DNA from: DATGMS01 sp040905145
GTDB lineage: Bacteria; Bacteroidota; Bacteroidia; Cytophagales; Cyclobacteriaceae
Direction: 5' to 3'
Length of the DNA stretch: 64,000 nt
Assembly (NCBI GenBank): GCA_040905145.1
Contig: JBBDSC010000165.1
Location: 1-64,000 of the forward strand
The notes beneath the pieces were generated by a model. It was not told where the DNA came from and searched no databases. It was given only the letters and a program-made list of their open reading frames with translations. How positions within the stretch are numbered: the stretch's first letter is position 1; every line of letters starts with the position of its first letter. Both the position numbers and the translations under genes were made by a program. This document shows, piece by piece, positions 1 to 8,111 of the stretch.

Positions 1-200
1 TACAAATTAACACGCTCATTTACAAATAATTGAGATTTAAATGGGTAACCCTATCGCATCATTAAAAATACCTCAAGAACTTTTTAGAATAGGAACTAAG
101 TTCGTCCTTTCTTTTACCCAGAATTATACAAAGAGGGAATTAAATTCCTTTTAAAAGGGAGCATAATATTATATCTTTATTGTACTAAAATAAAAATACA

Positions 201-434
201 ATGGAAAATTTATTGTTGCGTATAACCTTAAATCCAGAAATAGCTCATGGCAAACCCGCCATTCGGGGGACCAGGTATACCGTATCGGCAATTCTTGATT
301 ACCTTGCCGGAGGTGATTCCGTCGAAGACATATTAAAGGAATTTCCCGATTTAGTGCGGGAAGATATACTGGCTTGTATGGCCTATGCTTCAGCTTCCAT
401 GAATTTGAAAGACATTGAAGTGCCCGCAACATGA
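201..434 (+). CDS. DUF433 family antitoxin-like protein
   Basis: A 77-residue protein matching the DUF433 family throughout. Visible family features are the N-terminal stretch ending in GKPAIRGTR (about residues 17-25), the following helix with LDYLAGG, and the C-terminal DILACMAYA helix. DUF433 proteins are small winged-helix DNA-binding proteins, usually the antitoxin half of a type II module whose toxin is a PIN-like DUF5615 protein. The stop codon overlaps an ATG by ATGA, the usual coupling in these modules, but that second gene is decayed here. The antitoxin itself is full length, so it may be an orphan that still binds DNA. Its role as an antitoxin is inferred from family and context. 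Confidence 0.8.
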   Translation: MENLLLRITLNPEIAHGKPAIRGTRYTVSAILDYLAGGDSVEDILKEFPDLVREDILACMAYASASMNLKDIEVPAT

Positions 435-770
435 AATTTCTTGTTGATGCACATTTACCAGCTACCTTGAATGTATCTTTTCACAGGTCATGAAGTTGTT
501 CATTAAGTAATTCGAACAAATTTTCATGAAAAAGTGGCTCAATATTAATGCGGATGGAGAACTGTCAGTTCCCAAGTGATACTAAGAAATCGGTAAGACA
601 GCCTTCAAAGAACACTAAATGACTACTATATATAACTCCCCTAATATCATTGATACCAGCGGTAATCCAAACACGATTCGACAGTTCAACAGTTTGTCAA
701 TCCGACAATCTCTCAAGTTATCTTTTTTGGTGTTCGTTTGCAAAATCGTGGGAACTTGATACTTCAAACT
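431..770 (+). pseudogene. decayed DUF5615 PIN-like toxin
   Basis: The reading frame opens with MKFLVDAHLPATL, the standard start of DUF5615 PIN-like toxins, and then stops after about 20 codons. Pieces resembling the rest of the family follow in shifted frames: GHEVVH just downstream, NADGELSVP near 550, and TSGNPNTIRQF near 655-690, which resembles the family's TTGNI-containing tail. The order and spacing fit one gene of about 110 codons broken by several frameshifts and stops. The first fragment is clear; the later ones are weak pattern matches. The right-hand boundary is approximate. The toxin is almost certainly non-functional. Confidence 0.5.
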
Positions 771-821
771 CCTACTCACTCCGCAACGAATCCACCCCGC
801 CTTGCGGGATTTCGTCATTGT

Positions 822-3242
822 TCACTCCGATCGTAATGACTCTACTGGATTGGCCACCGCCGCTCTAATCGCTTGGAAACTCACCGTCAATAAGGCAACC
901 ACCACCGCCACCAGTCCGGCGAGGCCAAACATCCACCATTCGAGTTCGATGCGATAGGCAAAATCGGCCAGCCATCTGTTCATAGCATACCAGGCTATGG
1001 GTGATGCAATGAGAATAGCCACCAAAACCAATTTCACAAAATCAGAAGACAGCATCCGAACAATGTCCGCCTCCGATGCTCCTAATACCTTACGGATGCC
1101 GATTTCTTTGGTCCGGCGTTCTGTATTGAAGGTGACCAAAGCATACAGGCCCAGGCAGGAGATAGATATTGCCAATAAAGAAAATGCTAATATCAGGGAT
1201 GCCGCTTTTCGGTCGGAACGGTATAGGGCGTCAAATTCTTCGTCGGCAAATTGATATTCCAATGGGATATCGGGGATCAGCTGCTTCCAAGTCCTTTCCA
1301 CTACATGCAGGGCATCCTCATGCCTTCCGGCAGCGGTTTTTACCAAAAACGTAGAGGCGTACCCCGGTTCATTTTTGATAACCACCGGATCAATCGGCTC
1401 GTGTATGCTTTTGTAAAAAAAATCCCGCACCACACCGATCACCACCCCGGTATCCAAGTAGTAGGGTGGGGTTATCCCCGGGCTCACGAACCATTGCCCT
1501 ACCGTTGGGGACTGAAGACCGAATTCCCGCACTGCGGTTTCGTTTAGCACAACATTCTTCTGGTCACCTATGCTATGCGGCATAAACCAACGTCCATCAA
1601 TCAAATTCAGGTTAACCATTTCATTAAAATCACTATCTACCTGAAAGGGCGCAATCGGTGGATAAAAGTCCTGTTCCCGCCCTTTCCAATCATATCCACC
1701 TGAAGCAGAAAATTGCATATTCACCACAGACCCTCCATTTAGGGCAGATACCAGTTCAATACTGCTTTCTGCCATTAGTTTTTGTTTAATCGAATTTCTG
1801 ATGTCGGATTGTCCGTTATTATACTGTTCCAACCACAACCGCCCCGGGACGCTGAATGTTATTACCTGTGATTTGTTGTAGTCAACATTTTGTAACTGGA
1901 TAAACTGCATCTGGCGATAAATAACAACAGTCCCTATAATAAGGGCAATGGAAATGCTAAACTGCAGGATCACCAACGATTTGCGCAATAGGGAATCCTT
2001 GAGGCCCAATAGGTTTTTTCCTCTAAATATCGCTATAGGATTAAATGATGACAGCAATAAAGCAGGGTAAATGCTGGTCAATAGGACGGTAATGAACAGC
2101 GTGAAGCCTAAAAGCCGCCAAAGCGAGCCATCACTAAGCAAAAACGAAAAACGGTTATCCGTCAGTTGATTGAAAAAGGGAAGCCCAATCCATATCAGCA
2201 AAATGGTCATCAGCAGCGCAACAAGGCTCATCAGTATGGATTCGGTGAGGAATTGCACAAACAATTGTTTCTTTCCGGCCCCCACTATCTTCTTTATACT
2301 TACTTCCTTTAATCGCGAAGAAGCCCTCGCAGTCGTCAAATTGATATAATTGATACAGGCAATGCCCAACAATATACAGCCAAGCACCAAAAAAATATTG
2401 GCGGTTTGTTTATTGCCGTGCAAAAACACCGAAAATTGTACATCATCTTCGAAATGCATCTCTTTTAATCCGATCAGCCCGATGTTGACGTTGCCCCTTT
2501 TATGGTTAGCAGTCATGATGTCTGTAATTTTTGGGGCAATATCCAGCGGATCCGATGTTGCTGGTATTTTAACAAAGGTCAGGTAACCGAACATGCCCCA
2601 CGTATCATCGCTTTCACGTAACTCAGGGTTGGCACGCCTAGCCGAGAGAGGAAGGTACATGTGGTACCGAAAGCTGGAATTGGGGGGATAATCCTTTATC
2701 ACGCCCTGCACCTGGTAGTCGATGCTGTCGAGCCGGATAGGTTTGCCCAAGGGGCTTTCTGTGCCGAAATATTTTTTTGCATGTGATTCCGATAGGATGA
2801 CGCTGTAAGGCTGGCTGTTGAAAGCCTGGGCACTTCCTTCAATAAAATCATAATGGAATATATCAAACCAATTTTCATCTACCGTTGCGGCATTTTTTTC
2901 TTTAATCTGCTGTCCGTCGATTGTAATGACAGGTGCCTCATCACCCCCATTCGGATTTATTCTGGTAAGCACCTGTACCTCAGGCAATAGCTGTTTCACT
3001 TCCTCTCCCAATAGATACGGAGTGGTTTCCCCAGTGCTATTTCTATCTTCTCTTAAAGTTTTTAGCCGGTAAATCCTGTCCGCATCCGTATGGTAACCGT
3101 TGTAGGAATATTCGTTCTGCACCCACATAAACACAAAAAATGCCGATGTCATGCCGATTGTAAGACCGGATAAATTGATCAGCGTGGTTTTGTAACCCAG
3201 CCACATGTTCCGCCAGGAAGTTTTTAAGTAATTACGTATCAT
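822..3242 (-). CDS. ABC transporter permease, double MacB/FtsX type
   Basis: An 806-residue membrane protein of the Bacteroidota MacB_PCD-FtsX class. An N-terminal membrane segment (about residues 21-41) is followed by a periplasmic domain, three membrane helices (about 283-400), then a second copy of the same plan: one helix near 425-447, a second periplasmic domain and three helices at the C terminus. The segment TERRTKEIGIRKVLGAS near residue 700 is a typical cytoplasmic coupling loop of the FtsX domain. It lies last in the minus-strand cluster after the membrane-fusion protein and ATPase, so it is probably the membrane part of a tripartite exporter or mechanotransmission complex. The substrate cannot be told from sequence. 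The MIRNYLKTSWRN start is typical of the family. Confidence 0.9.
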   Translation of the reverse strand: MIRNYLKTSWRNMWLGYKTTLINLSGLTIGMTSAFFVFMWVQNEYSYNGYHTDADRIYRLKTLREDRNSTGETTPYLLGEEVKQLLPEVQVLTRINPNGGDEAPVITIDGQQIKEKNAATVDENWFDIFHYDFIEGSAQAFNSQPYSVILSESHAKKYFGTESPLGKPIRLDSIDYQVQGVIKDYPPNSSFRYHMYLPLSARRANPELRESDDTWGMFGYLTFVKIPATSDPLDIAPKITDIMTANHKRGNVNIGLIGLKEMHFEDDVQFSVFLHGNKQTANIFLVLGCILLGIACINYINLTTARASSRLKEVSIKKIVGAGKKQLFVQFLTESILMSLVALLMTILLIWIGLPFFNQLTDNRFSFLLSDGSLWRLLGFTLFITVLLTSIYPALLLSSFNPIAIFRGKNLLGLKDSLLRKSLVILQFSISIALIIGTVVIYRQMQFIQLQNVDYNKSQVITFSVPGRLWLEQYNNGQSDIRNSIKQKLMAESSIELVSALNGGSVVNMQFSASGGYDWKGREQDFYPPIAPFQVDSDFNEMVNLNLIDGRWFMPHSIGDQKNVVLNETAVREFGLQSPTVGQWFVSPGITPPYYLDTGVVIGVVRDFFYKSIHEPIDPVVIKNEPGYASTFLVKTAAGRHEDALHVVERTWKQLIPDIPLEYQFADEEFDALYRSDRKAASLILAFSLLAISISCLGLYALVTFNTERRTKEIGIRKVLGASEADIVRMLSSDFVKLVLVAILIASPIAWYAMNRWLADFAYRIELEWWMFGLAGLVAVVVALLTVSFQAIRAAVANPVESLRSE

Positions 3243-3322
3243 AGACTATGTCTTCAAATTAAATTTGTCTTTTACAATAAGTTTGTTCTATGGTTGATGC
3301 CCATAAATCCTAATCCTTTCTG

Positions 3323-3337
3323 AGACCTGCCAGGTCT
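3323..3337. repeat. short inverted repeat AGACCTG-C-CAGGTCT
   Basis: Perfect 7-bp arms around one base, in the 179-bp gap between the permease and ATPase genes. Palindromes of the ACCTG/CAGGT type are frequent in Bacteroidota intergenic DNA. On the minus strand it lies downstream of the ATPase and upstream of the permease, so it could attenuate transcription, but no U-tract follows it. Confidence 0.4.
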
Positions 3338-3397
3338 TCCTGCTCTATATTCGCTCCTCAACGAATCCACCTGCCCCTGTCATCCCAGATTTTCTCC

Positions 3398-3411
3398 GGT
3401 CTTCGGTCTTC
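3398..3411. repeat. heptad repeat, two GGTCTTC units
   Basis: Two exact adjacent copies of GGTCTTC, just before the ATPase stop. This is the shortest member of the dispersed 7-base-period family described in the findings. Confidence 0.45.
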
Positions 3412-3421
3412 CGGCCCCATC

Positions 3422-4120
3422 TTAAACATGAAACTGCTCCCGGATATTCTCCGTCACCACTTTTCCGTCAAACAGGTTGATGATACGGTGGGCATAGTTG
3501 GCATCATGGGGGGAGTGGGTCACCATGACGATGGTAGTCCCTTCGTTGTTGAGCTCTTCCAGCAAACGCATCACCTCTTCCCCATTGGCGGAATCCAGGT
3601 TGCCGGTAGGTTCATCCGCCAGGATTACAGACGGTCTGGCCACAATGGCCCTGGCGACGGCTACCCGCTGCTGCTGGCCTCCGGACAACTGCTGGGGGAA
3701 GTGGTTGCGCCGGTGTATGATGTTCATCCTGGTCAGCACCTCTTCCACCCTGGCCTTGCGTTCGGTAGCCGGGGTCTTCAAATACAGCAGGGGCAGTTCC
3801 ACATTCTCAAAAACGGTCAGTTCATCGATGAGGTTGAAGCTTTGGAACACAAATCCTATATTCCCCTTTCTGAGCTGGGACCTTTGCCTCTCGGAAAAAC
3901 GGGCAACCTCCTTTTCCAAAAAGAAATACTCCCCTTCATCCGGGTTGTCCAACAAACCGATGATGTTCAGTAAGGTAGACTTACCGCATCCGGAGGGCCC
4001 CATAATGGCCACGAATTCCCCTTGTTTGATCTCGATCTGGATATCATCCAGGGCAGTGGTTTCGACTTCCTCTGTCGTGTAAAGCTTCCTGAGGTTGAGG
4101 ATTTTGATGATGTTTTGCAT
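3422..4120 (-). CDS. ABC transporter ATP-binding protein, MacB/LolD type
   Basis: A complete 232-residue nucleotide-binding subunit that powers the adjacent permease. All motifs are present: Walker A GPSGCGKST (41-49), Q-loop Gln93, signature LSGGQ (145-149), Walker B ending ILADE (166-170), D-loop NLDS (174-177) and switch His202. It belongs to the MacB/LolD/FtsE-like group that works with FtsX-fold permeases. It lies 179 bp upstream of the permease gene on the same strand, with the membrane-fusion protein further upstream, so the three probably form one export system in the inner membrane. Confidence 0.93.
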   Translation of the reverse strand: MQNIIKILNLRKLYTTEEVETTALDDIQIEIKQGEFVAIMGPSGCGKSTLLNIIGLLDNPDEGEYFFLEKEVARFSERQRSQLRKGNIGFVFQSFNLIDELTVFENVELPLLYLKTPATERKARVEEVLTRMNIIHRRNHFPQQLSGGQQQRVAVARAIVARPSVILADEPTGNLDSANGEEVMRLLEELNNEGTTIVMVTHSPHDANYAHRIINLFDGKVVTENIREQFHV

Positions 4121-4180
4121 GGTTGTGTTTTTGAGCTTGTCTTTTTATTTAAAATGTTTTGGGAGCAAGGACGCAAAGTT

Positions 4181-4208
4181 GGAAGTCCGAAGTCGGAAGT
4201 CCGAAGTT
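4181..4208. repeat. heptad repeat, four GAAGTC units
   Basis: Four consecutive 7-mers: GGAAGTC, CGAAGTC, GGAAGTC, CGAAGTT. Seen as two 14-mers, they differ at one base. The array lies upstream of the ATPase gene (minus strand) and belongs to the period-7 family. It directly follows a short GC-richer stretch (4164-4180) whose complement reads AACTTTGCGTCCTTGCT, one copy of another short dispersed element. Confidence 0.7.
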
Positions 4209-4259
4209 AGGTCCAGTTCCCCTTTGTGATTGTTGATCAATAGTTTATAAGCTAAGGAT

Positions 4260-4613
4260 TCAAATCAATTTCGTTCTAAATGCAGCCATCATGTTCATTA
4301 AATTAAAGGCTTCCAAATAATTTTTTTCAAATTCTTCGTCTGTTATGTATTTTCTCCTTTTTGCCTTATGAAGACAAGTAGTTACTTCAGCCAATGATCT
4401 CATTCCATATCCTATAAATTTCCGAAATTCTGGATTTGATTGTCCTGTAGAACCTTCTGCTATATTCAGCGCTATAGAATCAACAGCTCTTCTTAATTGA
4501 GAATTAAGGTTGAATATTTCATGTTTAGGAAATCCTTTACTGATCTGGTAAATTTCTTCACCAAAGTCCATGGCCTTATGCCAAATCTTTAAATTTTCAA
4601 ATTTGAATTTCAT
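4260..4613 (-). CDS. four-helix bundle protein (S23/IVS family)
   Basis: A 117-residue protein with the hallmarks of the family named after proteins encoded in 23S rRNA intervening sequences (TIGR02436-type). It starts MKFKFENLKIWHKAMD and contains LNIAEGS near residues 53-59, the family's most conserved block. The fold is an all-helical pentamer-forming bundle; the molecular role is unknown. It is not inside an rRNA gene here but between the membrane-fusion protein and the ABC ATPase, in the same orientation, with gaps of about 140-155 bp on each side. Those gaps carry repeats, so it may be an inserted gene co-transcribed with the exporter rather than an ancestral operon member. Confidence 0.85.
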   Translation of the reverse strand: MKFKFENLKIWHKAMDFGEEIYQISKGFPKHEIFNLNSQLRRAVDSIALNIAEGSTGQSNPEFRKFIGYGMRSLAEVTTCLHKAKRRKYITDEEFEKNYLEAFNLMNMMAAFRTKLI

Positions 4614-4731
4614 AGTGTTATCGGTTTAGGGGACAGAATAATTTTTGTTTAAAAAAATACAAAATATTCCACTCCAAGCTTTTTTACACTATTTAATTAA
4701 TATTGTAATTTTTTAACTTAATCTGATACTG

Positions 4732-4767
4732 CTTCCCACTTCCCACTTCCATTCTTCCTACTTCCCC
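4732..4767. repeat. heptad repeat, CTTCCCA-type array
   Basis: Five 7-mers starting CTTCC (CTTCCCA, CTTCCCA, CTTCCAT, CTTCCTA, CTTCCCC) with one extra T between units three and four. It abuts the stop codon of the membrane-fusion gene (minus strand) and belongs to the period-7 family. Confidence 0.65.
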
Positions 4768-6018
4768 TCACCTCAGCACCAACACCTCATTCTTCCCAAA
4801 ATTCTCATACCCCGAGACGATCACCCGCTCGCCAGGCTCCAGACCGTCAAGCACCTCGTAGAATTCCGGGTTTTTACGGCCCAACCGGATATTCCTTTTA
4901 TAGGCTTGTTCCCCATCCTTTTGGACCACAAATACCCAGTTCCCCCCTGTGTCTTTGTAAAAGCCTCCAGTAGGCAACAAAAGGGTATGCTCGCTGTCCC
5001 CCAATTCCAGTCTAATCCGAACTGTTTGCCCCCTGCGGATACCCGGAGGAAAATCCGAGGCAAATACCATATCCACTTCAAACCGACCATTGGTGATATT
5101 GGGATATATTTTATCGATTTCAAGTTGATAAGTATTTCCCGATAAGGCAAAAGTACCTTGCAGCCCTATCCCCACACGGGGAAGATAGAGTTCGTCAATG
5201 GGCACCTGCACTTTAAAATTATCCAAAATATCAATTTGTCCATAGCGTTCCCCCTGAGTGATTGACTGCCCTATGTCAATTTGTTCTGTGGCCAGTTGTC
5301 CGGTAATCGGCGCTTTAATGACCAGGTTATCCAAAATACGTCCTACTCCATCCAAAGACATTTGCATGCGGTTTTCAGATTGTTGGAGTTGTTTGATCTG
5401 TATGGACCTGGCAATGGAATCATTCCGGTAGGAAGTATAAGTCAGTTGCTTTCTTTTTACATTATACTCGTATTCCTCCCTTAATTCTTCCAGTTCCCTG
5501 TCCGATACCAGCTTTTTCTGATGCAGTTCCATGAACCGTTCGTATTGGGGCTTCAACAAGTTGATCTGATAATCTATTTCTGCCAATTGACCTTGTTGGC
5601 TCAGGTCATTTTGGTCCAACAGCAGGCGGGTCTGCCGGAGATTGTTGATTTGTTCATAAAGCATGGTCTCCCGTTGCATGACATCCAGCTGTAGGTTGGA
5701 GTTGGTCAAAACCAGGATAGTATCTCCCTTATCTACCAAGGCCCCCGACTCCCGGACAACCTCCTGGATAATCCCCCCTTCAATGGCATCCAAATAAAAA
5801 GTTTCCGCAGGTTCCATATGGCCTGATACAGGAATATAATCTGTAAATTCCCCTTCATTAACTGTGGCAATCGAAATCCTTTCTTCGTTCACGTATAAAG
5901 AAGCGCGGTTATCGGCAAACAGGAACTGGTAAAGCACAAAGCTCAACAAGACGACCCCTCCTCCCAGCAAGGCTATAAATTTAGGGGTCCAAGTCTTCTT
6001 TTCTAATTTTCTATCCAT
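4768..6018 (-). CDS. HlyD/RND-type membrane fusion protein
   Basis: Periplasmic adaptor of an ABC exporter, 416 residues from the chosen ATG (MDRKLEKKTW). A longer frame begins 57 bases upstream, but its extra residues look non-coding and the chosen start puts a basic N terminus before the single membrane anchor (about residues 13-33), as usual for the family. Then come the first beta-barrel/lipoyl half (VVRESGALVDKGDTILVL, about 90-107), a long coiled-coil hairpin (about 120-230, rich in Gln, Leu and Glu), the second lipoyl half (VIKAPITGQL) and a C-terminal barrel with GLEPGERVIVSG. It is the first gene of the exporter cluster, divergent from the sigma-54 response regulator. An outer-membrane partner is not in the window. 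Confidence 0.88.
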   Translation of the reverse strand: MDRKLEKKTWTPKFIALLGGGVVLLSFVLYQFLFADNRASLYVNEERISIATVNEGEFTDYIPVSGHMEPAETFYLDAIEGGIIQEVVRESGALVDKGDTILVLTNSNLQLDVMQRETMLYEQINNLRQTRLLLDQNDLSQQGQLAEIDYQINLLKPQYERFMELHQKKLVSDRELEELREEYEYNVKRKQLTYTSYRNDSIARSIQIKQLQQSENRMQMSLDGVGRILDNLVIKAPITGQLATEQIDIGQSITQGERYGQIDILDNFKVQVPIDELYLPRVGIGLQGTFALSGNTYQLEIDKIYPNITNGRFEVDMVFASDFPPGIRRGQTVRIRLELGDSEHTLLLPTGGFYKDTGGNWVFVVQKDGEQAYKRNIRLGRKNPEFYEVLDGLEPGERVIVSGYENFGKNEVLVLR

Positions 6019-6115
6019 AGTCGAAGTCCAATCCCCTTTAAGGGGACAACTGGTATTTGCCAATTTGTATGCCACCCAAAAAAGCCATTCAATGCCTGAA
6101 TAAACGCTTATTAAA

Positions 6116-6131
6116 AATCACAGCTGTGCCA
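6116..6131 (-). promoter_or_regulatory. candidate sigma-54 (-24/-12) promoter of the exporter operon
   Basis: Read on the minus strand: a perfect -24 element TGGCAC, five bases, then TGATT where TTGCA is expected. The -24 half is perfect and the -12 half poor. It lies about 100 bases upstream of the membrane-fusion protein start and points at it, while the divergent gene encodes a sigma-54 activator. The context makes it worth listing despite the weak -12. Confidence 0.3.
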
Positions 6132-6301
6132 CTTCGAACAATTTCGTCCGCTGACGGTCAAAAAATTTTCAATATTTCCGATATTGCTTTAATCTACGAA
6201 CGGCCTGTGAAATTAAAAAGGAGCTTTTCTACCCAAAGGGGCCCTTTTAAAGAATCCTCCTGTTCTTATGAGAAATTGGGTATATTGTTTGGGTTAAGAT
6301 G

Positions 6302-6371
6302 GAAGTTAGAAGACCGGAGACCGAAGTCGGGGTCTGATTCGGGACAGGTTGTCCGATGTCGGAAGTACAAA
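6302..6371. repeat. degenerate heptad array
   Basis: Consecutive 7-mers GAAGTTA, GAAGACC, GGAGACC, GAAGTCG, GGGTCTG, ATTCGGG (6302-6343), then in a second phase GTCCGAT, GTCGGAA, GTACAAA (6351-6371). The 7-base period persists although the units drift. It links the GAAGTC and GTAC subtypes in one array. Confidence 0.6.
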
Positions 6372-6414
6372 TGGAATGGTATAAGTGCTTTGTCCACCTC
6401 CTCGCGTATGACAA

Positions 6415-6469
6415 TGTGGCTAAAGCCACAGGATATGCTTGTCCATTATCCGTTGGCTGAAGCCAACGG
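6415..6469. repeat. REP-like pair of palindromes
   Basis: Two perfect hairpins 19 bases apart: TGTGGC-TAAA-GCCACA (6415-6430) and CCGTTGGC-TGAA-GCCAACGG (6450-6469). They share the core TGGC-TRAA-GCCA, so they look like two copies of one element arranged as a pair. This resembles REP/BIME sequences spread by RAYT (IS200-like) transposases. No RAYT gene is in the window. Confidence 0.65.
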
Positions 6470-6722
6470 CAATAATAGGGAATAAAGGCACAGTACCCGA
6501 AGGAGGCACACTCCGGTCTTCCGAGGCTGTGTAAAAACGCCGGGTTTTAAAACTATAGCCAAATTAAATTTTACATAGGTATATATTATTAATTAATATG
6601 AAATAAAATTTTTATATAATTTTTATTAAAATATAATTTCTTGTACTGAAATCGACATTTCGTTACTTACACAGCTACTTCTGACTTCTGACTATCTTAA
6701 AAACTATAAATATTACAGCATC

Positions 6723-8111
6723 ATGCGGCAGCCCAACAATGGAAAAATATTGATCATTGATGACAATGAAGATTTGCTCAAGGCAGCAAAGATTTTTTTA
6801 AAACGTCATTTTCTAAAAGTGTATACAGAAACCAACCCGGATTTGCTGCCCATCCTGCTGCATAATGAACAATATGATGTGGTTATGTTGGACATGAATT
6901 TTACCAGAGAGGTCAGTAGTGGACAGGAGGGTTTTTATTGGCTGGACAGAATACTGGAAATGGATCCCTCGGCTGTAGTGATCCTTATCACGGCTTATGG
7001 GGACATTAATCTGGCGGTCAAGGCCATTAAGGAAGGGGCCACGGATTTTGTGCTTAAGCCCTGGGACAATGATAAATTGTTGGCTACGCTCCATTCTGCC
7101 ATGCAGCTACGGCAATCGAAATTGGAGATAGAGGACCTGAAAAATCAACAGAAGCTACTTTATGATGACCTGGACAGCAGGTTCAAAGAAATAATAGGAC
7201 AAAGCCCTGCCATGCAAAAAGTCTTTGACACCATTCAAAAGGTTGCCGCCACCGATGCCAATGTATTGATCCTTGGAGAAAACGGCACGGGAAAGGAACT
7301 GATTGCAAGGGCCATCCATAGGAATTCCAAGCGCTGCAGGGAAGGCTTTGTAAGCGTAGATCTTGGGGCCATTTCCAACAGCCTTTTTGAAAGTGAATTG
7401 TTTGGCCACAAAAAAGGGGCTTTTACCGATGCAAGGGAAGACCGAACGGGGAGGTTCGAACAGGCGAACAAGGGCACGCTGTTTCTGGATGAAATCGGCA
7501 ACATCCCCCTACCTTCCCAAGCGAAGCTTTTGGCAGTCCTACAAAACAGAACGGTAACCAAGGTCGGCAGCAATCAGACAAAAGAAATCAACATCCGCTT
7601 GATTTCTGCCACCAACATGTCCTTGGGTAACATGATCCGTGAGAATACTTTCCGACAGGATTTACTTTACAGGCTTAACACGATAGAGATACAGCTCCCT
7701 CCCCTCAGGGAAAGAGTAGAAGATATCCCGCTTCTGGCCGACCATTTCATCAAGATATATGCACAAAAATACCATAAGGAAATTAGAAAAGCAGGGGAAC
7801 CGCTCATCAAAAGAATGCAAAAGTACAGTTGGCCTGGCAATATCAGGGAACTTCAGCATGGGATCGAAAGGGCGGTGATCATGAGCATCCATCATGTATT
7901 GCAACCGGAAGATTTATTTTTGCAAAACCTATCAGGTGGAGAAAGATCTGAAGAAACAGTAAATCTGGACCATCTCAATATCGAAGACGTGGAAAGAATC
8001 CTGATCCGGAAGGCCCTTCAAAAACACAACGGCCACATTACCAAAGCCGCTCAGGAACTGGGACTTACCCGCTCCTCGCTTTACAGAAGATTTGAAAAGT
8101 ATGGGTTATAA
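6723..8111 (+). CDS. sigma-54-dependent response regulator, NtrC family
   Basis: A 462-residue activator. The receiver domain (about 8-125) has acidic pair Asp13/Asp14, phosphoacceptor Asp57 and Lys112. The AAA+ domain has Walker A GENGTGKE (185-192), Walker B LFLDE (253-257), and GAFTDA at 232-237 in place of the canonical sigma-54-contacting GAFTGA, keeping the essential Phe-Thr. The C-terminal Fis-type helix-turn-helix is at about 437-457 (KAAQELGLTRSSLYRR). The kinase gene overlaps its 3' end, so the two are translationally coupled. Divergent orientation from the ABC exporter suggests that it activates that operon with sigma-54. The signal is unknown. Confidence 0.93.
   Translation: MRQPNNGKILIIDDNEDLLKAAKIFLKRHFLKVYTETNPDLLPILLHNEQYDVVMLDMNFTREVSSGQEGFYWLDRILEMDPSAVVILITAYGDINLAVKAIKEGATDFVLKPWDNDKLLATLHSAMQLRQSKLEIEDLKNQQKLLYDDLDSRFKEIIGQSPAMQKVFDTIQKVAATDANVLILGENGTGKELIARAIHRNSKRCREGFVSVDLGAISNSLFESELFGHKKGAFTDAREDRTGRFEQANKGTLFLDEIGNIPLPSQAKLLAVLQNRTVTKVGSNQTKEINIRLISATNMSLGNMIRENTFRQDLLYRLNTIEIQLPPLRERVEDIPLLADHFIKIYAQKYHKEIRKAGEPLIKRMQKYSWPGNIRELQHGIERAVIMSIHHVLQPEDLFLQNLSGGERSEETVNLDHLNIEDVERILIRKALQKHNGHITKAAQELGLTRSSLYRRFEKYGL

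Larger units (their letters stand above)
6019..6722. other. repeat-rich intergenic region between exporter and regulator
   Basis: A 704-bp stretch between divergent operons. It holds a candidate sigma-54 promoter for the exporter (6116-6131), a heptad array (6302-6371), a pair of REP-like palindromes (6415-6469), a short ACTTCTG doublet (6677-6690), and an AT-rich segment (6540-6660) upstream of the response regulator. A 142-codon open frame (6057-6485, plus) runs through the repeats, has no recognisable protein features, and is not taken as a gene. Confidence 0.7.

Noticed and set aside
3428..4082. Two plus-strand frames (181 and 194 codons) opposite the ABC ATPase
   Set aside because: Antisense shadows of a gene with complete Walker A, signature and Walker B motifs.
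6057..6485. 142-codon open frame on the plus strand
   Set aside because: It runs through the heptad array and REP-like hairpins, has no domain-like pattern, and begins within the upstream region of the exporter.
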